DNA from: Paenibacillus caseinilyticus
GTDB taxonomy: Bacteria > Bacillota > Bacilli > Paenibacillales > NBRC-103111
Direction of reading: 5' to 3'
Length of the DNA stretch: 64,000 nt
Assembly (NCBI RefSeq): GCF_027533645.1
Contig: NZ_JAQAGY010000002.1
Location: 310,001-374,000, forward strand
Shown here piece by piece: positions 24,984-34,099 of this stretch. Numbering within the stretch: position 1 is the first letter of the stretch; each line of letters begins with the position of its first letter. The notes beneath the pieces were generated by a model. The model saw only the letters and a list, made by a program, of their open reading frames with translations, was not told where the DNA came from and did not search any database. The position numbers and the translations under genes are program-made.

Positions 24984-27629
24984 ATGCTTCAAAGAAGACC
25001 GGTCGTCCTGGCGGCAGCCGGCTGGGCGTCGGGATGTATAGCGGCGGACCTCTGGCCTCAGCCCTGGTACAATCTTCTGCTTGTTCTGGGGGCGGGGCTG
25101 CTGCTCTGTCTCGTCATGGCCCTGAAGCCTCCAGGGGCACTCTGGCTAGCAGGGCTGCTGATTGCTGGAGCTGGAATGGGGTGGTATGGGGAGCATGACC
25201 GCAAGAATGTAAGCCGGATCAGGGTCCAGGGGACGGAGGAACCCGGGGCGGCGCTGCAGGGGCGGATCGTTACGGCGGTCACGGTCGACGGCGACCGGGT
25301 CAGCTTCCAGGTGCTGGCGGAGGAGGTCACGGTACCGGCGCCCGGAGCTGTGCGGGATGGGGGCCGGGGCGAGCGGCTGCAGGTGTCGGTCCGGCTCGCT
25401 GCACAGGCAGAGCAGAAGGAGGCGATGGGCTGGGCACGCGGCGATCTCATCGGACTTCAGGGGAAGCTGGCTGTGCCGTCCGAAGCGCGGAATTTTGGGG
25501 GCTTCGACTATCGGGACTACTTGTATCATCAAGGCGTGCATTGGCTGGTGACAACCAAGGGGCTCGGCGAAGTGGAGGTGGTTCCGCCGAAGAAGGGCGA
25601 TTGGGGAGCCTGGCTGCCGCTCAGATGGAACGATACGGTAAGGACTGCGCTGGGGACTCAGGTGGAACGGTTGTTTCCGGCGGAGCAGACGGGCTTTATG
25701 CAAGGGATGCTCGTCGGGCTGACCGATGCGATCGATCCCGAGCAGTTCGACCGGTTCTCGCAGCTTGGACTCACCCATATCATTGCAATTTCCGGCCTGA
25801 ACGTAGCCATCTTCGTCGGATGTCTCGTATGGCTGCTGAAGCGGTGCGGCTTGACCCGTGAAGCCACGCTCCTGACGGCTCTGTATCTCATGCCCCTGTA
25901 CATCGCGGTAACAGGCGGGTCCCCCTCGATTGTGCGGGCCGGTCTGATGGCAATGATCGCGTTGTATGCCGCTTACCGGCACCGGCTCAAGGATGGCCTG
26001 CATATCGCCCTGATCGCCGGGGTGGGGATGCTGGTGTGGAACCCGTACTACCTCACGGATGTTTCGTTCCAGCTGTCCTTCCTCGTCACGCTCGGGTTGA
26101 TCGCCGGAGTACCGGCCATGAATGCGGTACTCCCCGCGAGGCTTGGGCGGCTGAGGGATGCGGTGTCGATTACGCTGGTGGCGCAGCTGATGTCGTTTCC
26201 GCTGACGATCTATTACTTCAACGGGTTCTCGCTGCTGTCACTGCCGGCGAATTTTGTCATGGTGCCGGTCTTCAGTACATTCGTCATGCCGGCGGGTACG
26301 GTAGCGATGCTGCTCGGGTTTTTGAGCCCGATGGCGGCGGGATGGATCTCCTGGCTGGTGGCGAAGGTCAACGGACTGCTGTTCGCCGTCGTGGCCTGGT
26401 GCGCGGAGGGCAGCTTCTTTCAGACGATCTGGCGCAGCCCATCTCCCTTGTGGATCGCCGGCTATTACGCTGTACTGCTCCTGCTGATCCGTCTGGTTCT
26501 GGAGCACCGCAGGCGTGAGGAAGAAACCAGGCAGCCTCAGCCCCTGCTGTTCACGACCGCAGAGGAAGCGCGGCGGCGACTATGGCAGCGGTGGAACAGA
26601 AGGCTGGTCCGGCCAGGAGCGGCTGCCGCCTTGGCGGGACTGCTGCTGTTCGCCTACCTTCCGGAGCAGGGGGGGCAAGAAGGCCGGGTCGAATTCCTCG
26701 ATGTCGGGCAGGGCGACAGCATCCTGATCCGGCTGCTGCCCGCAGGACGCACGGTACTGGTGGACGGGGGCGGGACCGTCGCCTTCGGAAGGCCGGGGGA
26801 GGACTGGCGCACCCGCCAAGATCCGTACGAGGTCGGCCGCAAGCTGCTCGTGCCTCTGCTCAAGAAAAGAGGGGTTCGGCAGATTGACGAGTTGATCGTC
26901 ACCCACCAGGATGCGGACCATTACGGAGGTCTGCAGGCCGTGCTGGAGGGGATACCGGTGAAGCGGCTGCTCTTCAACGGGACGATGAAGCCGGAGGCCG
27001 GGGTGGAGAAGTTGTTCCGCACGGCATTGGAACGGGGGACGAAGCTGGCGGCCGTGGGCGGCGGGGACCGGCTGGAGCTTGGAGAGGACACCGTCCTGTA
27101 TTTTTTGCACCCTCACAGCGGAAGGGAGAGGGGGCCGATCGAGACGGAAGAGGACCAGAATCCGAATTCAGTCGTCTTCCTGATGGAGATGCAGGGGACC
27201 CGGTGGCTGTTCACTGGTGACATCGGACAAGAGACGGAGCGGGCGCTGCTGGAGCAGTGGGGCGAGGGGGGAGCTGCGTCTGCCGGCGGCCTTCCCTCCT
27301 CCGCTTCAGGTAAGCCGCAGCCGGTTCTGCCTGGGAGACCGGAATACCGTGCGCCCCTCGATGTACTGAAGGTGGCCCATCATGGCAGCAAGTCATCCAC
27401 TTCGGACACATGGCTTGCCGCGTGGCAGCCGAAGCATGCCGTCATTTCGGCCGGCGTGAACAACATGTACGGGCATCCGAGCCCCGCGGTACTGGACCGG
27501 CTGGCCGGGCAGGGCACGGCCGTCTACCGGACAGACCGGCAAGGGGAGATCCAGATGGCCGTCCGGGAAGGCCGGATTTATATGAGGACCCGGCTTGGGG
27601 CCATCCGGCCGGATCCGGCGGGCAAGTAA
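24984..27629 (+). CDS. comEC: ComEC/Rec2 DNA-uptake channel
   Basis: An 881-residue polytopic membrane protein that carries single-stranded DNA into the cell. N-terminal DUF4131 region (1-about 200), central competence domain with many helices (for example HIIAISGLNVAIFVGC), and a C-terminal metallo-beta-lactamase-like domain (from about 570) with DVGQGDSILIRLL, HQDADHYGG and HHGSKSSTSD motifs. It is longer than the B. subtilis protein; part of the excess is a Gly/Ala/Ser-rich insertion in the C-terminal domain. The ATG follows AAGGGGGATAG. Confidence 0.95.
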   Translation: MLQRRPVVLAAAGWASGCIAADLWPQPWYNLLLVLGAGLLLCLVMALKPPGALWLAGLLIAGAGMGWYGEHDRKNVSRIRVQGTEEPGAALQGRIVTAVTVDGDRVSFQVLAEEVTVPAPGAVRDGGRGERLQVSVRLAAQAEQKEAMGWARGDLIGLQGKLAVPSEARNFGGFDYRDYLYHQGVHWLVTTKGLGEVEVVPPKKGDWGAWLPLRWNDTVRTALGTQVERLFPAEQTGFMQGMLVGLTDAIDPEQFDRFSQLGLTHIIAISGLNVAIFVGCLVWLLKRCGLTREATLLTALYLMPLYIAVTGGSPSIVRAGLMAMIALYAAYRHRLKDGLHIALIAGVGMLVWNPYYLTDVSFQLSFLVTLGLIAGVPAMNAVLPARLGRLRDAVSITLVAQLMSFPLTIYYFNGFSLLSLPANFVMVPVFSTFVMPAGTVAMLLGFLSPMAAGWISWLVAKVNGLLFAVVAWCAEGSFFQTIWRSPSPLWIAGYYAVLLLLIRLVLEHRRREEETRQPQPLLFTTAEEARRRLWQRWNRRLVRPGAAAALAGLLLFAYLPEQGGQEGRVEFLDVGQGDSILIRLLPAGRTVLVDGGGTVAFGRPGEDWRTRQDPYEVGRKLLVPLLKKRGVRQIDELIVTHQDADHYGGLQAVLEGIPVKRLLFNGTMKPEAGVEKLFRTALERGTKLAAVGGGDRLELGEDTVLYFLHPHSGRERGPIETEEDQNPNSVVFLMEMQGTRWLFTGDIGQETERALLEQWGEGGAASAGGLPSSASGKPQPVLPGRPEYRAPLDVLKVAHHGSKSSTSDTWLAAWQPKHAVISAGVNNMYGHPSPAVLDRLAGQGTAVYRTDRQGEIQMAVREGRIYMRTRLGAIRPDPAGK

Positions 27630-27640
27630 GCTTTATATCA

Positions 27641-27683
27641 ACCTTTGCGGGAGTCGCGGGCTCCTGTCAGAGGTTTTTTTTGT
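27641..27683 (+). terminator. Terminator after comEC
   Basis: AACCT..GGGAG pairs with CTCC..AGGTT around a GTCGCGG-type loop, with eight T after it. The stretch 27690-27950 beyond is AT-rich and has no gene. Confidence 0.7.
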
Positions 27684-27950
27684 GAAAAGAGTGAAAAACC
27701 GCGAAAAACGAATGAGATTTTGAACGCTGCCGGTCATTTTTCGGATATCGGATTCCTTATAACACGGTAGGTAATGTGACATAAGAAAAGTTGATAAAAG
27801 AAAGGGGGTGCCAGCGGGTAATCTGAACGATACGGAGGAGGAAATGTAGAAAATAGCTATTAAACGAACGAAATTTAGCAAAAATGGACTTAATGTTCGT
27901 TTATCATTCCGTTGAGAAAGGCGAAAAAGAAAGTAATTCCAAAAAAGCAC

Positions 27951-28011
27951 TTGAAATATTCGTAAAAATTCGCTACTCTAAGAATCAAGTTGAATGTTAC
28001 CTAACCTAACA
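27951..28011 (+). promoter_or_regulatory. nirB promoter region with GlnR/TnrA-like box
   Basis: TTGAAA (27951-27956) and TACTCT (27974-27979) are 17 bp apart and could be a SigA promoter. At 27995-28011 the sequence TGTTACCTAACCTAACA fits the GlnR/TnrA consensus TGTNAN7TNACA at every fixed position. With this promoter the box would lie just downstream of the start and suit repression. If the true promoter lies further downstream (for example TATAAC at 28072), it would suit activation. Confidence 0.6.
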
Positions 28012-28033
28012 CATATTAGGGGAGAGGGAACAT

Positions 28034-28087
28034 ATGAGAAGAAAATCACCTTTTAATTCCACTTGTGTCATTATAACTAACGCATAG
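28034..28087 (+). CDS. Candidate 17-residue leader peptide before nirB
   Basis: An ATG at 28034 follows GGGGAGAGGGAA, one of the best ribosome sites in the region. It opens 17 codons encoding MRRKSPFNSTCVIITNA. The TAG stop lies inside the TAGGAG that precedes the nirB start, so termination here could re-initiate at nirB. No known leader family is recognised. It would exist only if transcription starts upstream of it. Confidence 0.45.
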   Translation: MRRKSPFNSTCVIITNA

Positions 28088-28103
28088 GAGCGTGAAGGAA
28101 TAC

Positions 28104-30539
28104 ATGAAGAAGAAATTGGTGCTTGTCGGGAACGGTATGGCTGGGGTATGGGCAGTGGAGCAGCTCTTGAAGCTGGCTCCGAATCAATACGAAGTGACGG
28201 TGTTCGGCAGTGAGCCGCATCCGAACTACAACCGGATTCTGCTGAGCTCCGTGCTCGCAGGCGATGCGAAGATCGATGACATTGTCATTAATGACTGGAA
28301 CTGGTACCAAGAGAACAACATCACCCTTCATACCGGCCATACTGTGACGAAGATCGATACGCAGCGCAAGTCGGTATCGACGGCGACCGGGATCACGGCG
28401 GAGTACGATGAGCTCATCCTGGCAACGGGTTCGCTTCCGTTCATGCTGCCCCTTCCGGGTGCGGACAAAGAGGGCGTGATCGCCTTCCGGGATATCAATG
28501 ACTGCAATACAATGATCGAAACGGCGAAGAACTACAAAAAAGCCATCGTCATCGGCGGCGGCCTGCTTGGATTGGAAGCGGCCCGCGGCCTCCTGAACCT
28601 GAACATGGATGTGTCGGTCGTCCACATTTTCAAAGACCTGATGGAGCGCCAGCTCGACCAAACCGCTTCGCAGATGCTGCGCAAAGAACTCGAGAAACAG
28701 GGCATGAACTTCCTGCTCGAGAAGAACACGGACTCCATTCTTGGCCGCAGCCGCGTGACGGGCGTCAAATTCAAGGACGGATCCGTAGTCGATGCCGACC
28801 TCGTCGTGATGGCGGTGGGCATCAAGCCGAACGTCCAGCTCGCCAAGGACAGCGGCCTGGAAGTGAACCGCGGCATCGTGGTGAACGATTACCTCGAGAC
28901 GAGCATCCCGAACGTGTACTCGGTCGGCGAGTGCGCCGAACACCGCGGCATTGCTTACGGCCTGGTGGCACCGCTGTATGAGCAGGGCAATGAACTGGCG
29001 AAGCGTCTGGCCGGCGTACCTTCTGCAGGCTATCAAGGCTCGGTCGTCTCGACGAAGCTCAAAGTATCCGGTGTGGATGTATTCTCTGCAGGGCAGTTCA
29101 CGGACGCGGATGACACGGCTTCGGTCCGGGTGCAGGATGACTTCAGCGGCGTCTACAAGAAGGTAGTGATCAAGGACGGCAAAGTGATCGGTTCGGTACT
29201 CTTCGGCGACACGAGCGACGGTTCCCGCCTCTTCAAGATGATCCGCGAAGGCGAAGACGTGACAGGCAAGGAGAAGGAAATCCTGCTTGGCGAAGGCTCC
29301 GGCGGTGGCGCGAATTCGGGACTGGACTACGTTGCTTCGATGGCGGACAGCGAGATCGTGTGCGGCTGTAACGGGGTATCGAAGGGGACGATTCTCAATG
29401 CGATCAGCGAGAATGGCTGCACGAGCGTCAACGAGATCAAGGCTTGCACGAAAGCGTCCGGTTCCTGTGGAGGCTGTAAGCCGCTGGTAGCTGATCTTCT
29501 GACGCTGGCGCTTGGCGCGGACGGTGTGCAGACAGTGAAGGAAGGTATCTGCGGCTGTACGGAGCACTCCCGCGACGAAGTGGTGGAAGCGATCCGGAGC
29601 ATGCGGCTCACCTCCTCCAAGGAAGTCATGAACGTGCTCGAGTGGAAGACGGAGGAAGGCTGCTCGAAGTGCCGTCCGGCCCTCAACTACTACCTCGGCA
29701 TGGCTTGGCCGGAAGAGCATGAGGAAGAACGCGAATCCCGCTTCGTCAACGAGCGCAACCACGCGAACATCCAGAAGGACGGTACGTACTCCGTCGTTCC
29801 CCGGATCTATGGCGGCGTCACTTCCCCCGGAGAGCTGAAGCGTATTGCGGAAGTCGCTGAGAAGTTCGATGTGCCGATGGTGAAGTTCACGGGCGGACAG
29901 CGTCTGGACCTGCTCGGGGTGAAGAAGGAAGATCTGCCGAAGATGTGGGCCGAGCTCGATATGCCGTCGGGGTATGCTTACGGCAAAGCGCTGCGGACCG
30001 TGAAGACCTGCGTCGGCTCGACGTTCTGCCGCTTCGGCACCCAGGATTCGATCCAGATGGGGATCGATCTCGAGAAGCGCTTCGAACGGCTGAATACGCC
30101 GGCCAAGGTGAAGCTGGCCGTATCGGGCTGCCCGCGCAACTGTGCGGAGTCGACGATCAAGGACTTCGGCGTGATTGCGATCGACGGCGGCTGGGAGCTG
30201 TATGTGGGCGGTAACGGCGGTGTGAAGGTACGCGCTTCGGAGCTTCTCTGCAAGGTCAAGACAGAGGAGGAAGTACAGGAGTGGGCAGGCGCGTTCCTGC
30301 AGTACTACCGTGAAGCGGCCAAGTGGAACGAGCGGACGAGCGAGTGGGTCAGCCGTGTCGGTCTCGAGTCGATCAAGGAAGCGCTGGCGAGTGAGGAAGA
30401 GCGCAAGGCCCTCAACGAGCGGATCGACAAGACGCTCAGCCTGACCACGGACCCGTGGAAGGAAATTATCGAGAAAGACGAACTTCGTGCGACGTTCGAG
30501 GAGCTGCAGGCCCCGGCGCTCGAGACGGTAGCGGACTAA
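28104..30539 (+). CDS. nirB: Assimilatory nitrite reductase [NAD(P)H], large subunit
   Basis: An 811-residue cytoplasmic enzyme that reduces nitrite to ammonium. Domains in order: FAD/NAD(P) oxidoreductase (KKKLVLVGNGMAG at the start), two BFD-like [2Fe-2S] regions (CGCNGVSKG, then GCTEHS), the ferredoxin half-domain and the siroheme/[4Fe-4S] domain. The latter holds C636 and C642 (TCVGSTFC) and C676 and C680 (SGCPRNC), the full cluster ligand set. ATG 28104 gives the family's N-terminus; GTG 28092 is an alternative. It forms an operon with nirD 15 bp downstream and probably the 30992 channel gene. Confidence 0.95.
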   Translation: MKKKLVLVGNGMAGVWAVEQLLKLAPNQYEVTVFGSEPHPNYNRILLSSVLAGDAKIDDIVINDWNWYQENNITLHTGHTVTKIDTQRKSVSTATGITAEYDELILATGSLPFMLPLPGADKEGVIAFRDINDCNTMIETAKNYKKAIVIGGGLLGLEAARGLLNLNMDVSVVHIFKDLMERQLDQTASQMLRKELEKQGMNFLLEKNTDSILGRSRVTGVKFKDGSVVDADLVVMAVGIKPNVQLAKDSGLEVNRGIVVNDYLETSIPNVYSVGECAEHRGIAYGLVAPLYEQGNELAKRLAGVPSAGYQGSVVSTKLKVSGVDVFSAGQFTDADDTASVRVQDDFSGVYKKVVIKDGKVIGSVLFGDTSDGSRLFKMIREGEDVTGKEKEILLGEGSGGGANSGLDYVASMADSEIVCGCNGVSKGTILNAISENGCTSVNEIKACTKASGSCGGCKPLVADLLTLALGADGVQTVKEGICGCTEHSRDEVVEAIRSMRLTSSKEVMNVLEWKTEEGCSKCRPALNYYLGMAWPEEHEEERESRFVNERNHANIQKDGTYSVVPRIYGGVTSPGELKRIAEVAEKFDVPMVKFTGGQRLDLLGVKKEDLPKMWAELDMPSGYAYGKALRTVKTCVGSTFCRFGTQDSIQMGIDLEKRFERLNTPAKVKLAVSGCPRNCAESTIKDFGVIAIDGGWELYVGGNGGVKVRASELLCKVKTEEEVQEWAGAFLQYYREAAKWNERTSEWVSRVGLESIKEALASEEERKALNERIDKTLSLTTDPWKEIIEKDELRATFEELQAPALETVAD

Positions 30540-30554
30540 GGGAGGATAACATAG

Positions 30555-30890
30555 ATGAATAGAATAGTAGTGGGACACAGCTCCGAGGTAACAGAAAGAA
30601 GATCGCGGATCGTCCATGTGGACGGCGTAGAGATCGCGATCTTCAAATTGACGGGCGGCAATTTCCGCGCGATCGAGAATCTTTGCCCTCATAAGAACGG
30701 CAAGCTCTCCGAAGGCATCGTCTGCGACCATCACGTCTTCTGTCCGCTGCACGATTGGAAGATTAATCTCAACGACGGGTTGGTTCAGGAGCCGGATGAA
30801 GGCTGCGTACGGACGTACGGCGTCGAGATCGAAGAAGCGACAGGCAACATCATCTTGGTAGTGGAGCATGGAAGCTCGCTGGCTTCTTAA
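30555..30890 (+). CDS. nirD: Nitrite reductase small subunit, Rieske type
   Basis: A 111-residue partner of NirB. Unlike E. coli NirD it keeps the full Rieske ligand set, C44-x-H46 (CPHKNG) and C63-x2-H66 (CPLHDW), as in Bacillus NasE, so it should carry a [2Fe-2S] cluster. GGGAGGAT lies before the ATG. It immediately follows nirB. Confidence 0.93.
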   Translation: MNRIVVGHSSEVTERRSRIVHVDGVEIAIFKLTGGNFRAIENLCPHKNGKLSEGIVCDHHVFCPLHDWKINLNDGLVQEPDEGCVRTYGVEIEEATGNIILVVEHGSSLAS

Positions 30891-30991
30891 GACGAGAGGG
30901 CCGCTTCTAACCGGCGGCGCCTGCGATCACAGTAGAGCCGCTTTCGCCCGGGTGGGCGGGAGCGGCGTCTATACTTAGAGGAGGGCACACC

Positions 30992-31888
30992 ATGGATTAT
31001 GTGAAACCGGATAAGGTTGTGGCCGCCATGGTTCAGTCGGGCGCGGCCAAAGCGGCACTTGGGGTGAAAGATGCGCTGATCAGAGGCTTCCTCGGCGGTG
31101 CCATCCTTGCCTTTGCCACTACGCTGGCCTTTACGGCGGCGGCACAGACCAAGCTCCCGTTGGTGGGTGCCTTGGTGTTTCCTGTCGGATTTGTGATCAT
31201 TGTCCTGCTGGGCTTGGAGCTTGTGACGGGCAGTTTTGCCTTGATTCCCCTGGCCGTGCTGGAGAAGAAAGCATCCTTACGCTCCATGCTTTCGAATTTT
31301 TTCTGGGTGATTCTCGGCCATCTGCTCGGGTCTGCCGTCTATGCGGGGTTGTTCTATGCGGCGGTCACGAACTTCGGCCATATTCAGGACCAGAGCGTGA
31401 TCCAGATGATCATCCACACGGCCGAGACCAAGACGAACGGCTACGCGGCGCTTGGCTTCGACGGGATGGCCGCCGTGTTCGCCAAAGCGGTGCTGTGCAA
31501 CTGGATGGTTACGCTCGGCGCGGTGATGGCGATGACGGCCGAGTCCACCACGGGCAAAATTCTCGCGATGTGGCTGCCGATCCTCACGTTCTTTGCCCAA
31601 GGGTTCGAGCATGCGGTTGTGAACATGTTCGTTATTCCTGCCGGCATGATGTATGGGGGGGAGGTAACGCTCGGCGGATGGTGGTTATGGAACCAGCTGC
31701 CGGTACTGCTCGGTAACTTTACCGGAGGCGTTCTGTTCACGGGCTTGTTCTTATATTATACGCACTCGAAGTCGAAGAAAGGGGTCGAGGCCGATCCTTT
31801 CCAAGCTGTCTCAGGCAGAGCCGACCCAGTCCCTGCCATCTCCGGCAGAACGGAACTTCTGGCTGCATCCGCTGCCCGCCGCTCTTAG
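30992..31888 (+). CDS. Formate/nitrite transporter family channel (NirC-like)
   Basis: A 298-residue membrane protein of the FNT family with six hydrophobic helices. Its pore motifs include GLELVTGSFALIPLAV and LCNWMVTLGAVMAM, and a late EHAVVNMFVIPAGMM helix with the conserved His near the vestibule. Following nirBD it most likely moves nitrite. The C-terminal ~30 residues are a hydrophilic extension rich in Ala, Ser and Pro. AGAGGAGGGC lies upstream of the ATG. The terminator overlaps its stop codon. Confidence 0.9.
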   Translation: MDYVKPDKVVAAMVQSGAAKAALGVKDALIRGFLGGAILAFATTLAFTAAAQTKLPLVGALVFPVGFVIIVLLGLELVTGSFALIPLAVLEKKASLRSMLSNFFWVILGHLLGSAVYAGLFYAAVTNFGHIQDQSVIQMIIHTAETKTNGYAALGFDGMAAVFAKAVLCNWMVTLGAVMAMTAESTTGKILAMWLPILTFFAQGFEHAVVNMFVIPAGMMYGGEVTLGGWWLWNQLPVLLGNFTGGVLFTGLFLYYTHSKSKKGVEADPFQAVSGRADPVPAISGRTELLAASAARRS

Positions 31889-31906
31889 CGGCGCGGCAGT
31901 TTTTTT
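31872..31906 (+). terminator. Terminator of the nir operon overlapping the stop codon
   Basis: CTGCCCGCCGCT pairs with AGCGGCGCGGCAG around a CTT loop, followed by seven T. The upstream arm lies inside the last codons of the channel gene. The gap to 32167 (279 bp) holds no gene that I can support. Confidence 0.8.
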
Positions 31907-32167
31907 GCGCCAAGCCAGCCAGGCCGGGTACAATGCGGTGCGGTAAGACGGCAGGCCGTATAATCTCAAGTTCGGTGGATGAGTGGGTGTAGAGCAGCCG
32001 GGGGGCCGTTTTTTGCTCTACAGGCCAAGGGGGAAGCAGGTTTCTTTTCCGGACATTTGTCCTTGTCTAAGCCCATTGCTTCTGTTATATTCTAACCTTG
32101 GCAGGCCCCGAGCTCCGGGGTGCTGTGGGTGGGAGAGGGATGCAAGACGATTTGAGTTGATACGGCA

Positions 32168-33106
32168 ATGAACAAACTACGTTTGAGAGCATGCCTGCTC
32201 GTGCTGCTGGGCGCAGCTTCGTACGGGGTGCTGTCCACCTTCGTGAAGCTGGCGTATGCGGACGGCTTTACGCCGGGCGAAGTAACCGGCAGCCAAGTGC
32301 TGCTCGGCTGCGCCATTACGTGGCTCCTCGTACTGGCGGGCATCGGGCGGGGAATACCGGCCATCCCGCCGCGGGTGCGGTGGAAACTGCTCGGCAGCGG
32401 AATGTTCACGGGGCTGACCGGCGTCTTCTATTATTATGCGCTGCAGTCGCTCGATGCTTCCTTCGCCGTCCTGCTTCTCTTCCAGTTTACCTGGATGGGG
32501 ATGGTGGCCGACTGGGTGCTGCAGGGACGGGTGCCGACCCGCTTCCGGGTGCTCGGCATCGTGATCGTGCTGGCGGGCACTGTGCTTGCCTCCGGGCTGC
32601 TTGACGGCACGCTGCTGGACCGCGTATCCCCATCGGGAATCGGCCTGGGCTTAGCCGCCGCGGCGAGCTACACGCTCTTCATCTACTTCAGCGGCAAGGT
32701 CGCCGTCGAGGTGCCTGCGCTGTGGAGAAGCGCCTGGATGCTGACCGGTGCGTCGGTCGCGGTGTCGGTGATTTACCCGCCGCAGTTCCTGTGGAACGGC
32801 GCGCTGGGGAATGGCCTGCTTCTGTGGGGCTTCCTGCTGGGCTTGTTCGGCATGATTGTGCCTTCGTATATGTATGCGAAGGGGGCGCCGAAGATCGATA
32901 CGGGTCTGACCGCGATCTTGGGCGCAGTCGAGCTGCCCGTCGTCATCGTGTTCTCCGCTCTGCTGCTTCATGAGCAGACGGGGATCCGGGAATGGGCCGG
33001 CATCGGGTTGATCCTGGCGGGTATCGTATTCTCGGAACTCGGCGGAAGCCGCCGGCAGGAAGAGGCGGCGGTGGCCGGCCCGAAGCCGGGCGCGGAGAAA
33101 GCATAG
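32168..33106 (+). CDS. EamA/DMT-superfamily permease
   Basis: A 312-residue protein with about ten membrane helices in two EamA repeats (about 5-140 and 160-295), typical of drug/metabolite transporters that export amino acids or metabolites. The internal duplication shows in GVLSTFVKLAY and the second-half counterpart. The C-terminal tail is short and rich in Ala, Glu and Lys. The ribosome site is weak. The substrate cannot be inferred, and it stands alone between terminators. Confidence 0.85.
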   Translation: MNKLRLRACLLVLLGAASYGVLSTFVKLAYADGFTPGEVTGSQVLLGCAITWLLVLAGIGRGIPAIPPRVRWKLLGSGMFTGLTGVFYYYALQSLDASFAVLLLFQFTWMGMVADWVLQGRVPTRFRVLGIVIVLAGTVLASGLLDGTLLDRVSPSGIGLGLAAAASYTLFIYFSGKVAVEVPALWRSAWMLTGASVAVSVIYPPQFLWNGALGNGLLLWGFLLGLFGMIVPSYMYAKGAPKIDTGLTAILGAVELPVVIVFSALLLHEQTGIREWAGIGLILAGIVFSELGGSRRQEEAAVAGPKPGAEKA

Positions 33107-33190
33107 GACTGACGGCCCGGAGGGGCGGCCTTCATAGGCTGCTCCTCCGCGTGCGGCCGGACGATCCGGTTATGAGCTATACAACAAGCA

Positions 33191-33241
33191 AGCGGACTGG
33201 CCGCACGCTCCTTCACGGGGCGGACGGGCAGTCCGCTTTTT
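33191..33241 (+). terminator. Intrinsic terminator after the EamA permease
   Basis: AGCGGACTG (33191-33199) pairs with CAGTCCGCT (33229-33237), followed by a run of T. An inner GCCGCACG segment may extend the stem. Confidence 0.7.
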
Positions 33242-33371
33242 TTATCGGAGGGCGAAACAAAACCGGTACCCGGACGTATAATAGGAGACAAAAATTGGCT
33301 ATAACGGATAGGCCGCCATCTCTATACCTACATAACCGAATTTGATATGCTGATAGAGTTATCAAAAGAGC

Positions 33372-33398
33372 TGCAACATTTTTGCGGACCCGCACGTT
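33372..33398 (+). promoter_or_regulatory. ECF-type autoregulatory promoter of the sigma gene
   Basis: TGCAAC (33372-33377), 17 bp, then CGTT (33395-33398). This resembles ECF promoters (AAC in the -35, CGT in the -10), and a T-rich run follows the -35 element. It lies just upstream of the sigma factor start and fits autoregulation. Confidence 0.65.
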
Positions 33399-33426
33399 TA
33401 TAAGGTTGCAAGAGAGGGGGATCCCA

Positions 33427-33984
33427 GTGGTAGCGCCTGAATTAATCAAGGCTGCCCAGTCGGGCGATCGCGACGCTCTAATTACCCTACTGCGTGAAAT
33501 TGAAAACCATGTGTACCGCACCGCTTATTACATTCTCGGCAACGAGCAGGATGCCATGGATGCGGCACAGGAAGCGCTAATCCGGATTTATACCAAGATC
33601 GGGTCATATGAAGAGAAAGCCCAGTTCAAAACCTGGGTACAGCGCATAGTAACGAACCTGTGTATCGACAAGTTCCGCCGGGCGAAGCCGACCGTGTCGA
33701 TCGAGCAGCACGATCTTACTTTCACTGACAACCAAAGTGTGGAGGAAGAGGTGCTGTCCGCTTATGTCGCCCAGGATATCCGGGAGGCGATCGACAAGCT
33801 GCCGGAGCATCACCGGTCTGTCGTTGTGCTTCGGTATTTGCAGGACTTTTCATATAATGAAATCGCGGAATCGCTTGACCTGCCGATCAATACGGTCAAA
33901 TCATACTTGTTCCGGGCGAGGCAGCAGCTGCAGACGATCCTCGGAGAGTACAAGAAACCGAGCAGGGACGCGGTAAGGGGTTAA
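33427..33984 (+). CDS. ECF RNA polymerase sigma factor (SigW-like)
   Basis: A 185-residue sigma-70 family protein with only regions 2 and 4. Region 2 has the NEQDAMDAAQEALIRIYTKI and FKTWVQRIVTNLCID motifs; region 4 has the helix-turn-helix YNEIAESLDLPINTVKSYLFRAR. It is paired with a zinc-finger anti-sigma factor 111 bp downstream. GTG 33427 follows GAGAGGGGGATCC; the ATG at 33382 lies within the promoter region. The regulon is probably envelope stress, by analogy with SigW. Confidence 0.9.
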   Translation: MVAPELIKAAQSGDRDALITLLREIENHVYRTAYYILGNEQDAMDAAQEALIRIYTKIGSYEEKAQFKTWVQRIVTNLCIDKFRRAKPTVSIEQHDLTFTDNQSVEEEVLSAYVAQDIREAIDKLPEHHRSVVVLRYLQDFSYNEIAESLDLPINTVKSYLFRARQQLQTILGEYKKPSRDAVRG

Positions 33985-33985
33985 G

Positions 33986-34099
33986 ATGGCAAGGGTTAAG
34001 ATAGAAGCACAGGGAGCAGCCCGCGAGATAACGAACGGGTATAAGATCCCGGAATTAAGGGATATAGCGACAACGCAGAAAGGTAGTGTACGGGGATGA
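33986..34099 (+). CDS. Candidate 37-residue ORF between sigma and anti-sigma genes
   Basis: An ATG one base after the sigma stop, preceded by TAAGGGGTT, opens 37 codons. Its TGA overlaps the anti-sigma ATG as ATGA (34096-34099), the same coupling used elsewhere in this window. The product is basic and unremarkable (MARVKIEAQGA start). It may simply provide translational coupling or be chance. Confidence 0.35.
   Translation: MARVKIEAQGAAREITNGYKIPELRDIATTQKGSVRG

Noticed and set aside
28077..30869. 930-codon open frame antisense to nirB and nirD
   Set aside because: Same codon-bias effect; no ribosome site and no recognised domain.
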